A stretch of 7,670 bases of DNA from Clostridiales bacterium (GCA_012522165.1 JAAYKZ010000420.1:1-7670); one strand, 5' to 3'. Numbered from the stretch's first letter, positions 1-6,521 are shown. Numbers and translations are program-made. Notes: generated from the letters alone by a model not told the origin.

Positions 1-723
1 ATTCTTAGATCTTCCGGCTTTATATCTAGCTCCTCATCATCTTCGATCTCCGGCATAACTTCCAGAGATGCAAAAGAGGTATGCCTTCTGCCTGAAGCAT
101 CAAAGGGAGAAATGCGTACCAGCCTGTGAACACCCTTTTCGGCTTTTAAATAGCCATAGGCATTCTCTCCCATCACCTGTAAGGTTACGCTTTTTACTCC
201 CGCTTCTTCTCCAGGTAGAAAATCCAAAGTTTCTACCTTATAGCCCTTACTCTCACACCATCTAGTATACATGCGCAGCAGCATAGAAGCCCAATCCATG
301 GCCTCAGTACCCCCTGCACCCGCATGTAATTCTATAATAGCGTTATTGCTATCATAGGGGCCGTTTAATAAGGTTTCCAATCTTAAGGCCTCTACATCCC
401 TTTCCAGCCTAGATAGCTACTTTCCAACTTCATCCATTATGGAAGAATCCTCTTCCTCCATACCTAACTGTATTAAAACTTCTGTATCCTCAATTCGGGA
501 ATTTATATCCTCATATTTTTGAATTTTATTCTTTAATAGCTTAACTTCCTTGTTTACTTTTTGAGACCTTTGTATATCCTCCCAGAATGAAGGCTCATTC
601 ATCTCAGCCTCATATTCTTTTATCTTACTTTGACATGCTGGGATGTCAAAGTGAATCACCTACCTGACTAAATTTTTCTTTTATTTCATTAAGTGTCTCT
701 TTGGCACTTTGAAGTTCCAACAT
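1..723 (-). CDS. prfB: Peptide chain release factor 2 (RF2), N-terminal part, +1 frameshift plus in-frame TAG
   Basis: RF2 releases finished proteins at UAA and UGA codons in the ribosomal A site. ATG at 723-721 follows an AAAGGTG-type ribosome binding site and opens 25 codons (MLELQSAKETLNEIKEKFSQ...) that end in CTT TGA C. A +1 slip continues as DIPACQSKIKEYEAEMNEPSFW, the RF2 helical domain 1. At codon 102 (419-417) there is an in-frame TAG where RF2 homologues usually carry Glu (K-E-L). The same frame then runs without interruption to the window edge at codon 240. It includes LHAGAGGTEA, MLLRMYTRW, GENAYGYLKAEKGVHRLVR and the codon-recognition tripeptide SPF at residues 205-207. The GGQ catalytic motif would lie beyond the edge. 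The gene sits 117 bp downstream of secA, the standard Firmicutes order, with no clear promoter or terminator between, so cotranscription is likely. The identity is certain. Whether the TAG is real is open. If it is, the gene is either recoded or broken. Confidence 0.93.
417..419 (-). other. In-frame amber codon (TAG) at prfB codon 102
   Basis: In the post-frameshift frame the codons read GAA GTT GGA AAG TAG CTA TCT AGG CTG GAA. RF2-like coding resumes in exactly the same frame (L-S-R-L-E-R-D-V-E-A-L), so this is a point stop and not a frameshift. One base change from GAG or CAG would create it; Glu is the usual residue in relatives. The base after the stop is C, a weak termination context in bacteria. 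TAG is a working stop elsewhere in this window, after secA and after both convergent genes at 4620-4627. A sequencing or assembly error is the leading mundane explanation. Confidence 0.9.
645..666 (-). other. prfB: prfB programmed +1 frameshift site
   Basis: Codons 25-26 read CTT TGA followed by C (CTT at 651-649, TGA at 648-646), the universal RF2 slip site where slow UGA decoding at low RF2 lets tRNA-Leu slip by +1 to UUU/GAC. Skipping T648 puts GAC ATC CCA in frame with the rest of RF2. The upstream stimulator is CAGGTAGGTGAT (666-655). It contains AGGTGAT, seven bases complementary to the 3' end of 16S rRNA, but its core lies about 3-4 nt further from CTT than in the common AGGGGG-NNN-CTTTGA arrangement. 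The autoregulatory role is family knowledge. Slip efficiency here cannot be judged from sequence. Confidence 0.95.
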
Positions 724-840
724 TGTATCACACCTTTCGCTCCCCAATTTAGAAACTAAACTTAATAGCCATAATCAAAAAGTTATAACTAAAAAACAGA
801 TATTGATATTCAAAATAAATCTCTACTTTTATCACAAGCC

Positions 841-3534
841 CTATGCCCCGCAGCATCTTTTATACTTCTTACCGCTACCACAGGGGCAAGGATCGTTTCT
901 TCCCACCTTCTGACCTTTGACTACCGGTTTTCTTGGACCACTGCTGCCATGGCTTGTACTGGTTGGCTCTGCTACCTTTTCACGTTTTGGTACATCGGCC
1001 TGTATCTTAATGTTAAAGAGAATACGAACAGTCTCCTCTTGTATGCTTCTGGCCATCTCCTCAAACATTTCATAGCCTTCTAACCTGTATTCCACTACTG
1101 GATCTCTTTGACCATAGGCTCTTAGGCCAATTCCCTGGCGCAATTGATCCATGGCGTCGATATGATCCATCCATTTTTGGTCCACCACTCTTAAGAGAAT
1201 TACCCTTTCGGCCTCCCTCATGTTTTCTTCGCCGTTCTCCTGCTCTCTTAGAGCATAGGCCTTATGGGCAACTTCTAATATTCTTTCCTTTAGCTTATCT
1301 TTTGTAAGGTCATATACCTGATCTTCGGAGATAACCACTGAATCCTTGGGCAAAAATATTCTCTCTAAATATTCAATAAGCCCTTTGATATTCCACTCTT
1401 CAGGATGGGGAAGCTCTCCAATAAACATTTCAATAGTGTTATCCACTACAGCTTCTACCATGTCCATAATAGAATCTCTTAGGTTTTCCCCTTCCAATAC
1501 CCTACGACGCTGGGAATAGATAACCTCCCTTTGTTTGTTCATGACATCGTCGTATTGGAGCACATGCTTTCTTATATTGAAGTTATTGCCCTCCACCCTC
1601 TTTTGGGCCGATTCTATCTGTTTGGAAAGTATACCGTAATCTATAGGTTGATCATCTTCAAGTCCTAGTCTTTCTACGATACCCTGTATTTTCTCTGAGC
1701 CAAATAGCCTCATAAGATCATCTTCAAGGGAAATATAGAACCTGGAAGAGCCTGGATCCCCTTGACGGCCAGCACGGCCTCTTAACTGGTTATCTATACG
1801 TCTGCTTTCATGACGTTCTGTACCAATGATATGAAGTCCACCTAGCTCTATTACCTTTTTGCGCTCCTTTTCTACCTCTATACTAAACTTTTCATACAGC
1901 TGCTTATAAACATTGCGAGCAGCAATTAGGTCGGGATCGTCAGTAGTTTCAAATCCAGTAACCTGGGCCAAGATTTCATCAGAATATCCTTGCTTTTTCA
2001 TCTCTTTCTTGGCCATAAATTCGGGATTGCCCCCTAAGAGAATATCGGTACCGCGGCCTGCCATATTGGTAGCAATGGTTACAGCCTTATACCTTCCCGC
2101 CTGAGCTACGATTTCGGCTTCTTTCTCATGATACTTGGCATTTAGGACTTCATGGGGTACCCCTCTTTTCTTTAGCATAGAGCTTAAGATCTCTGAGTTC
2201 TCAATTGACACAGTACCCACCAGCACTGGTTGGCCTACAGCGTAACGCTGAACTATCTCCTCAACCACTGCTCTAAACTTACCTTCCATAGTTAGATAGA
2301 TTACGTCATTGTAGTCCTTGCGTATCATGGTCTTATTAGTAGGTATTACCACTACGTCTAGACCATATATGGTCTTAAACTCCTCTTCTTCGGTCTTTGC
2401 AGTACCTGTCATTCCCGACAGTTTGCTATACATTCTGAAATAGTTTTGGAAGGTAATAGTGGCCAAGGTTTTGCTTTCTCTTCTTACGTTAACTCCTTCT
2501 TTTGCTTCTATAGCTTGATGAAGGCCATCGCTATACCTTCGTCCTGTCATAAGTCTGCCGGTAAATTCGTCTACAATAATGACTTGGCCGTCTTTTACCA
2601 CATAGTCCTGATCCCTTTTCATAAGATACCGGGCCTTTAATGACTGGTTTATGTGATGAGGAACCCTCATTGCCTCAGTGTCAGTGGGATCAATCTCTGC
2701 CAAATTTTCTATGTTGAAGTAGGCCTCTGCCTTGGCTACGCCTTTTTCAGTAAGGCTTACTGTATTGGCTTTTTCATCCACCTCAAAGTCTTCATCTCTC
2801 TTCAGCCGCACAACAAATTTATCCGCCTTATGGTACAATTCCGTGGACTTTTCACCTGCACCAGAAATGATAAGGGGGGTACGGGCTTCGTCGATAAGGA
2901 TAGAGTCTACCTCGTCCACGATGGCGAAGTTTAGCTCCCTCTGTACCATATCCTCCTTGTATATCACCATATTGTCCCGCAGATAATCAAATCCAAACTC
3001 ATTATTGGTACCATAGGTAATATCTGCTGCATAACTTTTCCTACGTTCACTAGGCTTCATATCGTGTACTATTAGTCCTACCGATAGACCTAAAAATTTG
3101 TAGATCCTGCCCATCCATTCGCTATCCCTTTGGGCCAGGTAGTCGTTTACCGTAACGATATGCACACCCTTACCTGTTAGGGCATTTAAGTAGGCAGGCA
3201 GGGTTGCTACCAGGGTCTTACCCTCACCAGTCTTCATCTCAGCAATACGGCCCTGATGAAGCACTACTCCACCAATAAGCTGTACTCTGAAATGCCTCAT
3301 GCCCAGCACCCTACGGGATGCCTCCCTAACAACAGCAAAGGCTTCTGGAAGTAGATCCTCTAAGGTCTCTCCCCTGTTAAGCCTTTCTTTAAACTCAGAG
3401 GTTTTGGCCTTGAGCTGCTCATCAGTCAAAGCCTGCATGGACGGCTCTAAAGCCTCAATCACATCTACTATCTTTTCTATCCGCTTTATCTCTCTAGAGT
3501 TGCTATCACCAAATATCCTTTTAAATAATCCCAT
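841..3534 (-). CDS. secA: Protein translocase ATPase SecA
   Basis: SecA is the cytosolic and membrane-associated ATPase that drives preproteins through SecYEG. The 897-residue product has all family landmarks: an N-terminus MGLFKRIFGD; Walker A MKTGEGKT near residues 100-107; DEVD (Walker B) near 207-210 followed by SILIDEARTPLIISG; a preprotein cross-linking region at about 220-370; ATNMAGRGTDI near 488-498; the helicase motif QLRGRAGRQGDPGSS near 583-597; a helical scaffold/wing region; and a C-terminal zinc-binding SEC-C tail with CPCGSGKKYKRCC at 883-895, which contacts SecB or ribosomes. I chose ATG 3534-3532 because GGAG lies nine bases upstream; an upstream TTG at 3549 overlaps that site. 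The gene ends in TAG right after the zinc tail (RCCGA), showing that TAG terminates here. A separate promoter precedes it and prfB follows. Length and motifs are normal for the single essential SecA. Confidence 0.98.
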   Translation of the reverse strand: MGLFKRIFGDSNSREIKRIEKIVDVIEALEPSMQALTDEQLKAKTSEFKERLNRGETLEDLLPEAFAVVREASRRVLGMRHFRVQLIGGVVLHQGRIAEMKTGEGKTLVATLPAYLNALTGKGVHIVTVNDYLAQRDSEWMGRIYKFLGLSVGLIVHDMKPSERRKSYAADITYGTNNEFGFDYLRDNMVIYKEDMVQRELNFAIVDEVDSILIDEARTPLIISGAGEKSTELYHKADKFVVRLKRDEDFEVDEKANTVSLTEKGVAKAEAYFNIENLAEIDPTDTEAMRVPHHINQSLKARYLMKRDQDYVVKDGQVIIVDEFTGRLMTGRRYSDGLHQAIEAKEGVNVRRESKTLATITFQNYFRMYSKLSGMTGTAKTEEEEFKTIYGLDVVVIPTNKTMIRKDYNDVIYLTMEGKFRAVVEEIVQRYAVGQPVLVGTVSIENSEILSSMLKKRGVPHEVLNAKYHEKEAEIVAQAGRYKAVTIATNMAGRGTDILLGGNPEFMAKKEMKKQGYSDEILAQVTGFETTDDPDLIAARNVYKQLYEKFSIEVEKERKKVIELGGLHIIGTERHESRRIDNQLRGRAGRQGDPGSSRFYISLEDDLMRLFGSEKIQGIVERLGLEDDQPIDYGILSKQIESAQKRVEGNNFNIRKHVLQYDDVMNKQREVIYSQRRRVLEGENLRDSIMDMVEAVVDNTIEMFIGELPHPEEWNIKGLIEYLERIFLPKDSVVISEDQVYDLTKDKLKERILEVAHKAYALREQENGEENMREAERVILLRVVDQKWMDHIDAMDQLRQGIGLRAYGQRDPVVEYRLEGYEMFEEMARSIQEETVRILFNIKIQADVPKREKVAEPTSTSHGSSGPRKPVVKGQKVGRNDPCPCGSGKKYKRCCGA

Positions 3535-3568
3535 AATATTACACTCCAATTTTCAATATCAATACTTC

Positions 3569-3597
3569 ATTCTAACATTAAAAGCGCAAACATTCAA
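3569..3597 (-). promoter_or_regulatory. Predicted sigma-A promoter of secA
   Basis: On the minus strand, TTGAAT (3597-3592) and TAGAAT (3574-3569) are separated by exactly 17 bp. This matches the housekeeping consensus at 4/6 and 5/6 positions. It lies between the hpf terminator and the secA ribosome binding site, with a predicted start near 3562. Its position right after a strong terminator is the main support, since secA needs its own promoter there. Confidence 0.65.
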
Positions 3598-3621
3598 TAA
3601 CTTAGCAAAATTGAAGGCACT

Positions 3622-3648
3622 AAAAAAGAGGAGCTATTGCTCCCCTTT
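3622..3648 (-). terminator. Rho-independent terminator of hpf
   Basis: The minus-strand transcript forms a 10-bp stem, AAAGGGGAGC / GCTCCTCTTT with one G-U pair and loop AATA (3648-3625), followed by a run of T down to 3622. It starts about 11 nt after the hpf stop codon, so hpf appears to be a monocistronic unit separated from secA. Confidence 0.88.
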
Positions 3649-3659
3649 ATAACCATTCT

Positions 3660-4199
3660 TTATAGGTAATCTGGCTCGATTAACCCGTAATTTCCATCCC
3701 TTCGTTTATACAACACATTTACCTCATTGGAGCTTGCATTGGTAAAAACAAAAAAACTGTGACCTAGCAATTCCATCTGCAATGTGGCTTCTTCGACACT
3801 CATTGGCTTTACGGCAAATCTCTTGGTGCGAACTAGCCTGGGCTCATTCTCCTCTAGCCCCGTATCTTCCATGGAGGCAGAAGGTGCGTCATTTTTAAAA
3901 GCACCCGACTTTATCCTTTTTCCTAAACGTGTCCTGTGCTTGCGTATTTGTCTCTCCAGCTTATCCACTACCATGTCTATGGATGCGTACATATTGTCTG
4001 TTGCTTCTTCGCCTCTAATAACTATTCCATTGAAAGGAATGGTCACCTCGATTATATGGCGGTAGCCCTCCACTGACAGGGTTACCTGAGCCTCCACGTC
4101 CTCACCAAAAAAACGTTCCAGCTTTGACACCTTCTTGTTGACCTGGTTTCTCAACGAGTTAGTTATCTCCAGGTTCTTGCCACTTATCGTGATCCTCAT
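3660..4199 (-). CDS. hpf: Long-form ribosome hibernation promoting factor (HPF/YvyD)
   Basis: Long HPF binds the 30S subunit and pairs 70S ribosomes into inactive 100S dimers in stationary phase or stress. The 179-residue product has the N-terminal ribosome-binding domain at about 1-95 (MRITISGKNLEIT, a basic helix LERQIRKHRTRLGKR). A variable acidic linker follows at about 100-122. The C-terminal dimerisation domain is at about 123-179, with the diagnostic KRFAVKPMSVEEA, GHSFFVFTN, NVLYKRRDGNYGLIEP. Both domains are present, so this is the long Firmicutes type and not the short enterobacterial one. I use ATG 4199-4197 because AAAGGAG lies eight bases before it; a TTG at 4217 sits on that ribosome binding site. 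It is followed by its own terminator, then secA. I found no convincing promoter upstream; a stress sigma factor is possible but not visible. Confidence 0.96.
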   Translation of the reverse strand: MRITISGKNLEITNSLRNQVNKKVSKLERFFGEDVEAQVTLSVEGYRHIIEVTIPFNGIVIRGEEATDNMYASIDMVVDKLERQIRKHRTRLGKRIKSGAFKNDAPSASMEDTGLEENEPRLVRTKRFAVKPMSVEEATLQMELLGHSFFVFTNASSNEVNVLYKRRDGNYGLIEPDYL

Positions 4200-4280
4200 G
4201 CCAACAGCTCCTTTCAACCCTTTGTTTAACCTTATGTATAATACTATGCTGTCTTAATACATTTTTACCCTCTATGTTAG

Positions 4281-4297
4281 ATTTTAAACCTTAAAAT
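4281..4297. repeat. Small dyad ATTTTAA-ACC-TTAAAAT upstream of hpf
   Basis: A perfect inverted repeat with 7-bp arms and a 3-nt centre lies about 80 bp upstream of the hpf start. It could be an operator for hpf, but AT-rich intergenic DNA produces such dyads by chance. No known consensus is recognised. Confidence 0.3.
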
Positions 4298-4323
4298 ATA
4301 TATTATGACACTGATTTTGTTAT

Positions 4324-4353
4324 TTGACAGGCATTATTATGTCGAAAAATAAT
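4324..4353 (+). promoter_or_regulatory. Predicted sigma-A promoter with Spo0A box for the Spo0E-like gene
   Basis: TTGACA (4324-4329, full consensus) is followed after 18 bp by AATAAT (4348-4353, 5/6), pointing to the Spo0E-like gene. Inside the spacer lies TGTCGAA (4340-4346), an exact match to the 7-bp Spo0A (0A) box. A second, weaker box, TGTCAAA, lies on the minus strand at 4329-4323 over the -35. Spo0A bound here would probably block RNA polymerase. The predicted transcript start is near 4360, giving a leader of about 70 nt. Confidence 0.5.
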
Positions 4354-4378
4354 TTTTTTTAACTATCTTTGTTGTTTT

Positions 4379-4402
4379 CCACAAAAACTTTATAAATTGT
4401 GG
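4379..4402 (+). repeat. Inverted repeat CCACAA-N12-TTGTGG in the Spo0E-like gene leader
   Basis: The arms 4379-4384 and 4397-4402 are perfectly complementary around a 12-nt AT-rich loop, about 30 bp before the start codon. It could be a weak leader hairpin or a protein-binding dyad. It lies downstream of the predicted promoter and upstream of the ribosome binding site, so it does not hide that site. Confidence 0.35.
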
Positions 4403-4432
4403 CATAATATCTTGGGTGGGGGTGAGGTAACA

Positions 4433-4627
4433 ATGGAATCGCAAGAGCTGATAAAGCAGCTTGAAAAAAAGCGAAAACTTCTTGATAAGATTATCAGTAA
4501 TAATGATATGAAGTTAAACAATGAGGAAGTTCTCGCTTGCAGCCAAGAATTGGACAAGCTTATTGCAAATTATTTACGTTCAATTTCGGCAAAAATGTTC
4601 GTCAAAAAAAGGTTTTATCCTATATAG
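4433..4627 (+). CDS. Spo0E-family aspartyl-phosphate phosphatase (sporulation regulator)
   Basis: Spo0E-like proteins are very small helical-hairpin phosphatases that remove phosphate from Spo0A~P and so delay sporulation. The 64-residue product has a first helix (residues about 1-22, QELIKQLEKKRKLLDKII), a short turn, and a second helix with the family signature SQELD at 37-41 in the context VLACSQELDKLIANYL. ATG 4433 follows GGTGAGGT at short spacing; an upstream TTG (4397) would include the ribosome binding site. Family members usually end soon after the second helix. Here a basic tail follows, and its last seven residues (KKRFYPI) are encoded by the left half of a terminator palindrome. 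It is divergent from hpf and convergent with the transporter operon. The TAG stop is followed after five sense codons by TGA. Family assignment rests mainly on the signature and length; its target within the family is inferred. Confidence 0.85.
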   Translation: MESQELIKQLEKKRKLLDKIISNNDMKLNNEEVLACSQELDKLIANYLRSISAKMFVKKRFYPI

Positions 4628-4645
4628 GATAAAACCTTTTTTTGA
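4602..4645. terminator. Bidirectional terminator: perfect 44-bp palindrome covering both convergent stop codons
   Basis: Every base at position i pairs with 4647-i from 4602 to 4645. The core is GGTTTTATCC-TATA-GGATAAAACC, flanked by A7 on the left and T7 on the right. On either strand this gives a hairpin followed by a U-tract, so it can end transcripts from both sides. The stop codons of the plus-strand gene (TAG 4625-4627) and the minus-strand gene (TAG 4622-4620) lie in the loop. The coding parts on both strands translate to KKRFYPI. Confidence 0.93.
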
Positions 4646-5108
4646 GCTCTGGATAGTCTTCATAGTCACCAGTTAGAATTTCATGTCCTATGACCTTCCA
4701 TGTATCTCCTTGTTTCTCCATATTAATTACAGTATATATATTTTCATCACCTGATTGAAATTGAACATACATAGTTATGGTACCATCATCATTTTCATAG
4801 ATGTTTTCACTTAAATAAGCAGAGTATCCTTCATGGTCAATACCCATCTCTTTTAAAGAAGCATAGCCTTCCTCTACAAGGTATTGCTCCACCACCAAAG
4901 GAGCTTGGTAGGATAAAGTAAATTTGTAAGTGCTAAAAATTAGTGCAATTAATGCCATACATACTATCCCTGTGGCAGCCAAGGAGTAGTATAGATTCTT
5001 TTTATCTTTTTGTTTCCTAATTTTAATAACACACCTTAGCCCATGAAACAGTAGAGGAAACAGTATTAATACAGCTATACCTATAAAGACAATTTTGGTA
5101 TCTCTCAT
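4620..5108 (-). CDS. Two-TM membrane protein of unknown function, last gene of the transporter operon
   Basis: I do not recognise a family for this 162-residue protein. It has a hydrophobic segment at about 5-25, a basic loop (KIRKQKDKK, about 29-37), a second hydrophobic segment at about 40-60, and a soluble domain of about 95 residues at 65-162. By the positive-inside rule the basic loop is cytoplasmic and the C-terminal domain faces outside. That domain alternates short polar strands (GTITMYVQFQSG, NIYTVINMEKQGDTWKVIGHE), which resembles small NTF2- or cystatin-like extracytoplasmic domains in outline only. ATG 5108 follows AAGGAGG, which overlaps the glnQ stop, with a 14-bp gap, so translation is coupled to the transporter. 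It could be an accessory or sensory partner of the transporter, but that is inference from position. The last seven residues are encoded by the terminator palindrome. Confidence 0.8.
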   Translation of the reverse strand: MRDTKIVFIGIAVLILFPLLFHGLRCVIKIRKQKDKKNLYYSLAATGIVCMALIALIFSTYKFTLSYQAPLVVEQYLVEEGYASLKEMGIDHEGYSAYLSENIYENDDGTITMYVQFQSGDENIYTVINMEKQGDTWKVIGHEILTGDYEDYPELKKRFYPI

Positions 5109-5122
5109 TTCCCCTATCCTCC

Positions 5123-5845
5123 TTACAAAACCTTGTCCAAAAATTCTCTAGTCCGCTCTTTTTGGGGATTTATAAATCTTTGTTCATGGGGACCTTCGTC
5201 AAATATAATCCCCTCATCCATAAACATTATCCTGTTTCCTACCTCTCTGGCAAATCCCATTTCATGGGTTACTACTACCATGGTCATACCTTCATTGGCT
5301 AACTGTTTCATTACATTTAGCACTTCACCTACCATCTCAGGATCAAGGGCAGAGGTAGGCTCATCAAAGAGCATAATCTCAGGATCCATGGCAAGAGCCC
5401 TGGCAATGGCTACCCTCTGTTTTTGGCCACCGGAGAGATGGTTGGGATATTGGTCGTTCTTATCTGGCAAGCCTACCTTATGGAGAAGTTCCATAGCCTT
5501 TTCTTCAGCCTGGCTCTTGGTCATGCCCTTTAGCTTTATAGGTGCTAAAGTAATATTTTCCATCACCGTCATATGAGGGAATAGATTAAACTGCTGAAAT
5601 ACCATCCCTACCTTTTGACGGAGTCGATTAATATCTTTTTTATGCTCCAATAAAGAAATACCATCTATATAAATCTCGCCTTCATCTGGTTCTTCCAAAA
5701 GGTTTAAACAGCGAAGAAAGGTACTTTTGCCTGAACCACTGGCTCCAATAACACACACCACTTCCTGTTTTTTTATCTTTGTATTTACGCCCTTTAACAC
5801 TTTAAGATCCCCAAAGGATTTGTGTAAATTAACTACCTCAATCAC
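5123..5845 (-). CDS. glnQ: Polar amino-acid ABC transporter, ATP-binding protein
   Basis: This is the ATPase of a PAAT-family importer; two copies bind the cytosolic face of the permease and power uptake. The 240 residues are the usual length. They contain Walker A GASGSGKST (34-42), Q-loop region VFQQFNLFPHMTV (82-94), signature LSGGQKQR (137-144), Walker B IMLFDEPTSALD (157-168) and the H-loop histidine H194 (VVTHEM). It starts with GTG at 5845-5843, preceded by AGAGGAGG ten bases upstream. Its first 8 bp overlap the end of the permease gene (GTGATTGA), a typical translational-coupling arrangement. GlnQ, ArtP and other PAAT ATPases are too alike to assign a substrate. The glnQ symbol denotes the family only. 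Confidence 0.95.
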   Translation of the reverse strand: MIEVVNLHKSFGDLKVLKGVNTKIKKQEVVCVIGASGSGKSTFLRCLNLLEEPDEGEIYIDGISLLEHKKDINRLRQKVGMVFQQFNLFPHMTVMENITLAPIKLKGMTKSQAEEKAMELLHKVGLPDKNDQYPNHLSGGQKQRVAIARALAMDPEIMLFDEPTSALDPEMVGEVLNVMKQLANEGMTMVVVTHEMGFAREVGNRIMFMDEGIIFDEGPHEQRFINPQKERTREFLDKVL

Positions 5846-6521
5846 TTTCGTGCAGCCTCCTCTCCAATTTGCCCAGCAACCAGGTCAAAATAGTGGTTAT
5901 ATAAAGGTATATAGCTGCTACCAAAATAAAGGGGGTATATGCATCAAAGGTTCTACCCCTTATGATATTTCCTGCACGTGTTAAATCATCCAGGGCTATA
6001 TAACCTGCAATAGCTGTTTCCTTTAATAGAACAATAAACTCATTAACCAAGGCCGGTAGAATATTCTTTATAGCTTGAGGGATGATAATATAGGCCATGG
6101 CCTGAGAATAGGAAAAGCCTAGGGAGCGCGCAGCTTCCATCTGTCCCTTATCCACAGCCATTATACCAGCCCTTATAAGCTCACATACATATGCTCCACT
6201 GTTTAATCCAAAAGCTATAGATGCAACTGCTATCTTGGGAAGACTACTACTTCCTAAAATAGCATAGTATATAATCACCAATTGTACTACTACCGGCGTA
6301 CCTCTTATAACGTCTACGTATATAGTAGCAAGCCTTTCAAAGATTTTTATCTTGCTCAGCTTTGCAAGGGCTAAAAATAAGCCTAGTATGGTACCTATAA
6401 TGGCTGAATAAAAGGTTAGCTGCAGAGATATACCCAGTCCCTGCACAAAGAGCATATAGCGCTGTTCCCTTATCAAATTATAGTATATAGCATCAGATAA
6501 CACTTTAATAATTGAGTTCAT
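5838..6521 (-). CDS. glnP: Polar amino-acid ABC transporter, permease protein
   Basis: This is a HisM/GlnP-type permease of 227 residues that would form a homodimeric channel, since only one permease gene is present. Hydrophobic segments lie at about 27-52, 68-90, 95-112, 158-175 and 195-216. Family landmarks are the VIRGTPVVVQL segment (71-81) and the ATPase-docking EAA loop EAARSLGFSYSQAMAYIIIP (129-148), followed by NEFIVLLKETAIAGYI. ATG 6521 has GAAGGAG eight bases upstream. The gene is separated from the binding-protein gene by 151 bp holding a hairpin and a predicted promoter, and overlaps the ATPase gene by 8 bp. The substrate cannot be deduced from the permease. Confidence 0.95.
   Translation of the reverse strand: MNSIIKVLSDAIYYNLIREQRYMLFVQGLGISLQLTFYSAIIGTILGLFLALAKLSKIKIFERLATIYVDVIRGTPVVVQLVIIYYAILGSSSLPKIAVASIAFGLNSGAYVCELIRAGIMAVDKGQMEAARSLGFSYSQAMAYIIIPQAIKNILPALVNEFIVLLKETAIAGYIALDDLTRAGNIIRGRTFDAYTPFILVAAIYLYITTILTWLLGKLERRLHESD

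Noticed and set aside
297..299. Internal ATG (codon 142) as a restart producing a domain-1-less RF2
   Set aside because: No well-spaced ribosome binding site precedes it, and the start would fall inside the conserved GAGGTEA region, cutting a folded domain.
417..419. A second frameshift in prfB instead of an in-frame stop
   Set aside because: The RF2 homology before and after the TAG is in the same frame with no missing or extra residue, so only a stop codon or a base substitution explains it.
724..840. A terminator or separate promoter between secA and prfB
   Set aside because: T-runs occur, but no stable stem precedes them and no -35/-10 pair has acceptable spacing. Cotranscription is the simpler reading.
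841..843. Genome-wide reassignment of TAG to an amino acid, with secA reading through TAG to TGA two codons on
   Set aside because: SecA ends at the expected place right after the zinc-binding tail, and two other genes end in TAG in a terminator. TAG behaves as a normal stop here.
3532..3549. Longer secA from TTG at 3549
   Set aside because: The extra codons contain the GGAG ribosome binding site, and MGLFKRIFG is the normal SecA N-terminus.
4197..4217. Longer hpf from TTG at 4217
   Set aside because: The extension begins on the AAAGGAG ribosome binding site; MRITISGKN is the usual HPF start.
4397..4432. Longer Spo0E-like protein from TTG at 4397
   Set aside because: The added codons span the GGTGAGGT ribosome binding site and an inverted repeat; the family starts close to the first helix.
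5133..5576. A 147-codon plus-strand open frame opposite the ATPase gene
   Set aside because: It is antisense to strongly conserved ABC motifs, has no ribosome binding site, and its translation looks like no protein family.
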